From the NCBI GenBank assembly GCA_028288395.1, contig JAQBNV010000656.1, positions 1 to 11,221 of the forward strand: 11,221 bases of DNA, given 5' to 3'. The notes below the pieces were generated by a model that was not told the origin of the DNA, searched no databases, and saw only the letters and a list, made by a program, of their open reading frames with translations. The DNA comes from Adhaeribacter sp. (GTDB taxonomy: Bacteria > Bacteroidota > Bacteroidia > Cytophagales > Hymenobacteraceae). The position numbers were made by a program, and so were the translations under genes. Position 1 is the stretch's first letter. Each line of letters starts with the position of its first letter. Below are positions 7,137-11,221 of this stretch, one piece after another.

Positions 7137-10100
7137 TTAAAAAGTAACCGATAAACCCAGCGTCATGCTCTTTAACATCGGATAATTATAACCATCACCG
7201 GAATTTCCGTTGGGCGATATAAACTGATCGGAAGGTGCGGTGGCGTTCTCTACATCTATATTATTCACGATTTTGTAGAGTGGCGACCAGGTGAGTAAAT
7301 TATCGCCGGACAAATAAATGCGCCCGGCTTTTACCACTTTTAACCCGGAAAGCATTTTAGGTGAAAGATTATAACCTATCTGAAAATTCTTTAAGCGCAG
7401 ATAAGCCGCATTCATTACATACTTGGATTGAGTCTCGGTTAAAATCGCGCCGGACCGGTTAGCTAACCGCGATACATAGCGCGGAAAAAAGGAATCCTGA
7501 TTTTCTGGGGTCCAGATAATTCCTTCTTTTAAATGCCATTCCGGAATACTGCCGTAAGGCCGGTTATATTGCCCCCAGAAAGCATTTGATTCGGTGCGTG
7601 GGTACCAATCCTGTTTGGCAACCCCCTGGAAGAAGGCCGAGAAGAAGAAGTTATTCCAGTCGGAGCCTACATTAATGCCATAGGTATAACGGGCCGAACT
7701 ATTGCCAATAATCTTGCGGTCGCCGGAATTATCGGCGGTATTATTACCGGAATTAATAATGCCATCGCCATTTAAATCAGCCAGCTTAATATCGCCGGGC
7801 TTGGTTACGCCATTGGCGGCAGATAAGAATTTGCTCTGGTTAGCGTGGTTTTTAATTTCTTCATCTGTGGCAAAAAAACCTTCGGTTTCATAGCCCCACA
7901 TTTCTCCCAGGATCATACCATCGTAATAATCATTCAGGAATAAACTTGGGTTGTTGTAGCGGGTTATTTCCGATTGATTATCGGCCAGATTAAATCCGAT
8001 GTGGTAATTAAGGGGTTTGGAAGCTACGGGAAACTGGTCACGCCAGCTAACGGCCATTTCCCAGCCTTTGGTTCTTAAGTCGGCATAATTTCCCCGGGGA
8101 GAAGTGGCCCCAAAGGTAGCGGGCAACGTCATACCAATGGTGTACATATCGGTGGTTTCTCTTAGATAGGCATCGGCAGTAAGCTGAAATTTACCATTGA
8201 TCATTGCCAGGTCCATACCAACGTTAGAGGTAGTGGCGGTTTCCCTGGTTAAACCTTCCGGCAATACCGACGGGCGGCTGGTACGCTGCGGTTGTAAGCC
8301 ATTTAAAATACGCCCTGATTTAGAAATAGAGAAGTTTTCGAGGAACATGTAGGAGTTGATGTTACCATTACCTAAAGAACCGTAAGAACCCCGGAATTTT
8401 AAATCAGATACGATTCTTTCGGGAACCGGCCAGAAAGGCTCTGCCGATACCCGCCAGCCCACGGAAGCGGAAGGGAAAAAACCGTAACGTTCATTTGAAG
8501 GAAATTTGGAAGAGCCATCGTAACGGCCATTTAACTCCAGCAGATATTTATCTTTAAACACGTAGTTAAACCGATAAAATCCGCCGAATATTTTCCATCT
8601 TTCGTATCCGCCGGTGGTAACAATAGATTGGCCCAAGGCCAGGTTTAAATCGGTAGCATCTTCAAAGGCCAGTTCGTTGCGCTGCGCCAGTAACCGCTTA
8701 AAAGTAGATTGCTCATAATTGGTACCCACCATGGCTTTAAAGTAATGGTTCTCCCCAAACGTGCTCTCATACTCGGTATATAAGTTAGAAGCATTATAAT
8801 TGGTGCGGTCGTTTACATTTCTCAGGTCGTTAAACGAGGTGCCCACATACTCAATTACACCCGGAGAGCGGCTGTATGGCACTTGTACCCGCTTGGTATA
8901 TTCGTCGTTAAATGCATTCTGAAAAGTGTAATTGCCAATTACTCTAAATTTGTTTTCGAAGAATTTGGCTTCAAACCCGCTCGTATTCCGTAAAATATTC
9001 CGGTTTAAGTCGGTGCCGTTTTTGCCGTAGTAAAAATCACCTACGGTATAGGCACCAGAAAACGTTAAGGTTCCATCCGGATTCAGCATTGGAGAAAGCA
9101 CGTGGCCTTCATCGCCTAGATTGCGCCAGATGCCACCGCCTTCTCCCACATTTATGGGGTTGTGATAGTTCCGGTTAGAATAATCAAAATTATTATTAAT
9201 ATCCAGCCACGGAAATATCTCCATGCCGCCCCGGGCCCGGATGTTGTAAATATTGTAATCGTCGGAGTTATACTTAAATAACCCTTCCTGGTCATAAAAA
9301 CGGCCGGAAACCATAAAATTCGCCTTATCGGTGCTTCTGGATAATGATAGGTTATGTTCATTAGAAGAAAGCCTGTCTTTATACAGGTGGTCGTACCAAT
9401 TATTATTTTCATAATAAACATATTTACCATCAGGCCCGATTTCTGTCTTCGGCAGGCTTGGATCATTTTCGCGCCGCTCCAGTTCTTTTAGATATTCCTG
9501 TGAAAACGTAAGGGTTTTATTTACGGCCTGCGGATAAGTGCCTTCCCAATTATAGAAAGCCTCATTAAATTTAGAGGCCCACAAATAACCATTCGAAACA
9601 TAATTTGGATCTACGGTAGGTGATTTTAAGCCATAGTTGGTATCATAGGTAACATTATAAGCACCTTTAGCCGGCTTTTTGGTGGTAATTAAAACCACTC
9701 CAAAAACGCCGCGGGCCCCATAAACTGCCGCCGAAGCCGCATCTTTCAGTACCGAAATCGACTCAATATCATTAGGATTAATCATACTCGGGTCGCCTTC
9801 CACCCCATCAATCAGAATAAGGGCATTGCCTCCCGAACCGATGGAAGTAGCCCCACGAATATTAATCCGGGGCGCCGAATTGGGTTTTCCATCCAAAGGC
9901 CGGACGTTCACGTTTGGCAATACGCCCTGTAAGCCTTGGTTCAGGTTAGGCAAGGGTCGGTTCTGAAAAGTCTCGCTACCAATCTGATCTACGGCACCTG
10001 TTAAATTACCTTTTTTCTGGGTGCCATACCCCACTACCACCACTTCTTCCAGCGATTTTGCATCGGGCAATAATTTAACATTTATGGTAGTGCGATTATT

Positions 10101-10382
10101 AATGGCTACTTCCTGGGTAGTAAAACCTATAAAAGAGACCACTAAAGTATTCGCACCGGTGGGTACTTGCAAGGCGAAACTGCCATTAGGGTCGGTGGTA
10201 GTACCAATATTAGTACCCTTCACTAATATTGTTACCCCTGGCAATCCTTCGCCCGAATCGCCGGTAACTTTACCGGTCAGGTTTTGGGTTTGTTGCGCAG
10301 AGGCACCTATACTAAAGCATAGGGCCAGGGTTAAAAATAAAATGGGCTTCCATTTAGAAAGGAGCTGATTAAATTTTTTCAT
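7137..10382 (-). CDS. SusC/RagA-family TonB-dependent outer-membrane transporter
   Basis: The outer-membrane channel that imports large or scarce nutrients using TonB energy, capped by the SusD lipoprotein encoded next. It has 1081 residues, a usual length for the family. Residues 1-30 are a signal peptide (GASA-Q). A carboxypeptidase-D-like beta-sandwich follows (about 34-117: GKVTGDSGEGLPGVTILVKG). Next come the conserved EEVVVVGYGTQ stretch (112-122), where the TonB box is expected, and the plug with the SusC signature DGVEGDPSMINPNDIESI, then ISVLKDAASAAVYGARG and VLITTKK. The remainder is the 22-strand barrel, ending MTLGLSVTF with the usual terminal Phe. There is no STN (secretin/TonB N-terminal) domain, so it is not a FecA-like signalling receptor; regulation must come from elsewhere. 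The ATG at 10382 precedes the signal peptide directly. The upstream ATGs at about 10395 and 10391 are out of frame. Confidence 0.96.
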   Translation of the reverse strand: MKKFNQLLSKWKPILFLTLALCFSIGASAQQTQNLTGKVTGDSGEGLPGVTILVKGTNIGTTTDPNGSFALQVPTGANTLVVSFIGFTTQEVAINNRTTINVKLLPDAKSLEEVVVVGYGTQKKGNLTGAVDQIGSETFQNRPLPNLNQGLQGVLPNVNVRPLDGKPNSAPRINIRGATSIGSGGNALILIDGVEGDPSMINPNDIESISVLKDAASAAVYGARGVFGVVLITTKKPAKGAYNVTYDTNYGLKSPTVDPNYVSNGYLWASKFNEAFYNWEGTYPQAVNKTLTFSQEYLKELERRENDPSLPKTEIGPDGKYVYYENNNWYDHLYKDRLSSNEHNLSLSRSTDKANFMVSGRFYDQEGLFKYNSDDYNIYNIRARGGMEIFPWLDINNNFDYSNRNYHNPINVGEGGGIWRNLGDEGHVLSPMLNPDGTLTFSGAYTVGDFYYGKNGTDLNRNILRNTSGFEAKFFENKFRVIGNYTFQNAFNDEYTKRVQVPYSRSPGVIEYVGTSFNDLRNVNDRTNYNASNLYTEYESTFGENHYFKAMVGTNYEQSTFKRLLAQRNELAFEDATDLNLALGQSIVTTGGYERWKIFGGFYRFNYVFKDKYLLELNGRYDGSSKFPSNERYGFFPSASVGWRVSAEPFWPVPERIVSDLKFRGSYGSLGNGNINSYMFLENFSISKSGRILNGLQPQRTSRPSVLPEGLTRETATTSNVGMDLAMINGKFQLTADAYLRETTDMYTIGMTLPATFGATSPRGNYADLRTKGWEMAVSWRDQFPVASKPLNYHIGFNLADNQSEITRYNNPSLFLNDYYDGMILGEMWGYETEGFFATDEEIKNHANQSKFLSAANGVTKPGDIKLADLNGDGIINSGNNTADNSGDRKIIGNSSARYTYGINVGSDWNNFFFSAFFQGVAKQDWYPRTESNAFWGQYNRPYGSIPEWHLKEGIIWTPENQDSFFPRYVSRLANRSGAILTETQSKYVMNAAYLRLKNFQIGYNLSPKMLSGLKVVKAGRIYLSGDNLLTWSPLYKIVNNIDVENATAPSDQFISPNGNSGDGYNYPMLKSMTLGLSVTF

Positions 10383-10471
10383 AAGGCATTCATTTTTATT
10401 AATCTTATTTTTTTAAGGTTTAAGGAACTACAGCGTATTATTTATTTTAAATATTCTCAAGAAATCCTAAG

Positions 10472-10503
10472 CAATTTAAATTGTGTTTTTATCTGTAACA
10501 GAT
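10472..10503. promoter_or_regulatory. Two adjacent palindromes upstream of susC, possible operator
   Basis: CAATTTAAATTG (10472-10483) is a perfect 12-base palindrome. ATCTGTAACAGAT (10491-10503) has perfect 6-base arms around one base, or forms a 5-bp stem with a 3-base loop. They lie about 90-120 bases before the susC ATG, where an activator or repressor could bind. The rest of the gap 10383-10558 is A/T-rich leader, and no clear -33/-7 promoter was found in it. The second element could instead be a weak terminator of the upstream gene. Confidence 0.3.
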
Positions 10504-10558
10504 TAAAAGGTGGAATAGAATGCGCCAGATGAGCAAGCCTGCTAATATTCCCTTGTTC

Positions 10559-11221
10559 TTACTTAGTTAATTCAAAATAATCAATTTTTTCATTCTTCTC
10601 ATTATAAACGTCGTAGCTGATTCTTTTCCCCTTTATCGTCATGACCGCGAAGTTGTACATTTTGGCCGGCGAAGTGAATACCATGGATGGCATATTGCTA
10701 CCGCCTAAGCCTTGTGGCGAGCCACCGGCCGTACCGTTGGTAATATAAACGGTGCCGTTCGGTTTTTTATAAACATGCTGGCTGGTTAGGGGGATAGCCT
10801 GATCTGCCCGGATGGCTTTATGACGTTCGTATACATGCCGGTGACCGGCCAGCGCTAAATCAACTTTATATTTATCTAATAAAGGTGTAATATGGCCCTG
10901 CCAGCCTTTCACGTGGCTCCAGCCAAAGGAATAAAGCGGGTGATGCATATAAATAATAATCCAGGTAATATTTTTATCCTGCCGGGCCCGCGCCAGATCA
11001 GCTTCCAGCCACTGGTATTCCGCTGAACCTTTTGCATACCGCCAATTATTTTGCTTGGCTTCCTCTACCCCTTTGGCATGGCCCGAGTTGATAGCTACAA
11101 AATGGGTATTGCCGTAGTTAAACGAGTAATCGACATCCTCGCTGGGTAAATTAAATAAATCGTAAAAAACCGGAAAAGGCTTCTGAAAGCCGGCATTTTC
11201 CAGCTCATTATCCACATCGTG
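10559..11221 (-). CDS. Calcineurin-like metallophosphoesterase, purple-acid-phosphatase type (N-terminus outside window)
   Basis: A two-metal phosphoester hydrolase. The frame runs off the right end of the window, leaving 220 visible C-terminal residues. The first two, His-Asp, are very probably the end of the GNHD metal-binding motif. The rest of the active site is visible: MHHPLYS (about residues 92-98 of the fragment), which supplies a metal-binding His, and AGHRHVYERH (about 125-134), which supplies the GHxH pair. YSFNYGNTHFVAINSG and the GHRHVYER form are typical of the purple acid phosphatase branch. The C-terminal tail (GTVYITNGTAGGSPQGLG and onward) fits that branch too. The missing part would hold the signal peptide, probably an N-terminal Fn3-like domain and the first metal motifs (DxH, GDxx). 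It stands 176 bases upstream of susC on the same strand. A phosphatase role is likely and the substrate unknown. The in-frame GTG near 11215 is not a start. Confidence 0.88.
   Translation of the reverse strand, partial: HDVDNELENAGFQKPFPVFYDLFNLPSEDVDYSFNYGNTHFVAINSGHAKGVEEAKQNNWRYAKGSAEYQWLEADLARARQDKNITWIIIYMHHPLYSFGWSHVKGWQGHITPLLDKYKVDLALAGHRHVYERHKAIRADQAIPLTSQHVYKKPNGTVYITNGTAGGSPQGLGGSNMPSMVFTSPAKMYNFAVMTIKGKRISYDVYNEKNEKIDYFELTK

Noticed and set aside
9152..9466. Minus-strand open frame of 104 codons inside susC
   Set aside because: It is an alternative frame of the SusC barrel region; the SusC frame runs unbroken through it.
10532..10543. AGCAAGCCTGCT hairpin after the metallophosphoesterase stop, considered as a terminator
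   Set aside because: The stem is only 4 bp and has no U-tract, too weak to call.
1..11221. Search for CRISPR arrays, tRNA or rRNA genes, insertion sequences and defence genes
   Set aside because: No regular direct repeats, cloverleaf-like sequence, transposase motifs or defence-type domains were seen on either strand.

Overview
The window looks like chromosomal DNA from a member of the Bacteroidota, probably a Cytophagales or Hymenobacteraceae-type soil or water bacterium; the genus is a guess. The evidence is a SusC/SusD outer-membrane pair, a PafA-type alkaline phosphatase, secreted proteins with short signal peptides ending in Ala-Gln, no Shine-Dalgarno sites, and promoter-like sequences that fit the Bacteroidota pattern TTTG-N17..21-TAnnTTTG.

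Left part, plus strand (1-2356): the 3' end of a tRNA-dihydrouridine synthase gene, then two tandem EamA/DMT-type permease genes. They are paralogues that align through their whole length. The first is broken at about 1042-1049, where four bases are missing compared with its neighbour. The missing piece looks exactly like one unit of an ATTT tandem repeat. Neither permease gene has an ATG start. The second ends facing the minus-strand block, and a perfect 17-bp hairpin (2366-2420) separates the two and can terminate both.

Right part, minus strand (2439-11221), read from right to left: the C-terminal two thirds or so of a calcineurin-like/purple-acid-phosphatase-type metallophosphoesterase (cut by the window end inside its GNHD motif), a SusC-family TonB-dependent transporter, its SusD-family lipoprotein, a secreted endonuclease/exonuclease/phosphatase (EEP) family hydrolase, and a secreted PafA-type alkaline phosphatase. 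Hairpins after susD and after the EEP gene suggest several transcription units rather than one operon.

Taken together, a SusCD import pair lies among three exported phosphoester hydrolases from three unrelated folds, with no glycoside hydrolase, lyase or sulfatase in view. My inference is a locus for using an organic phosphate compound: hydrolases outside the cell or in the periplasm release phosphate, and SusCD imports the substrate or a product. The substrate cannot be read from the sequence. No CRISPR, tRNA, rRNA, insertion sequence, phage or defence gene was seen, and no gene-free stretch exceeds 300 bases.
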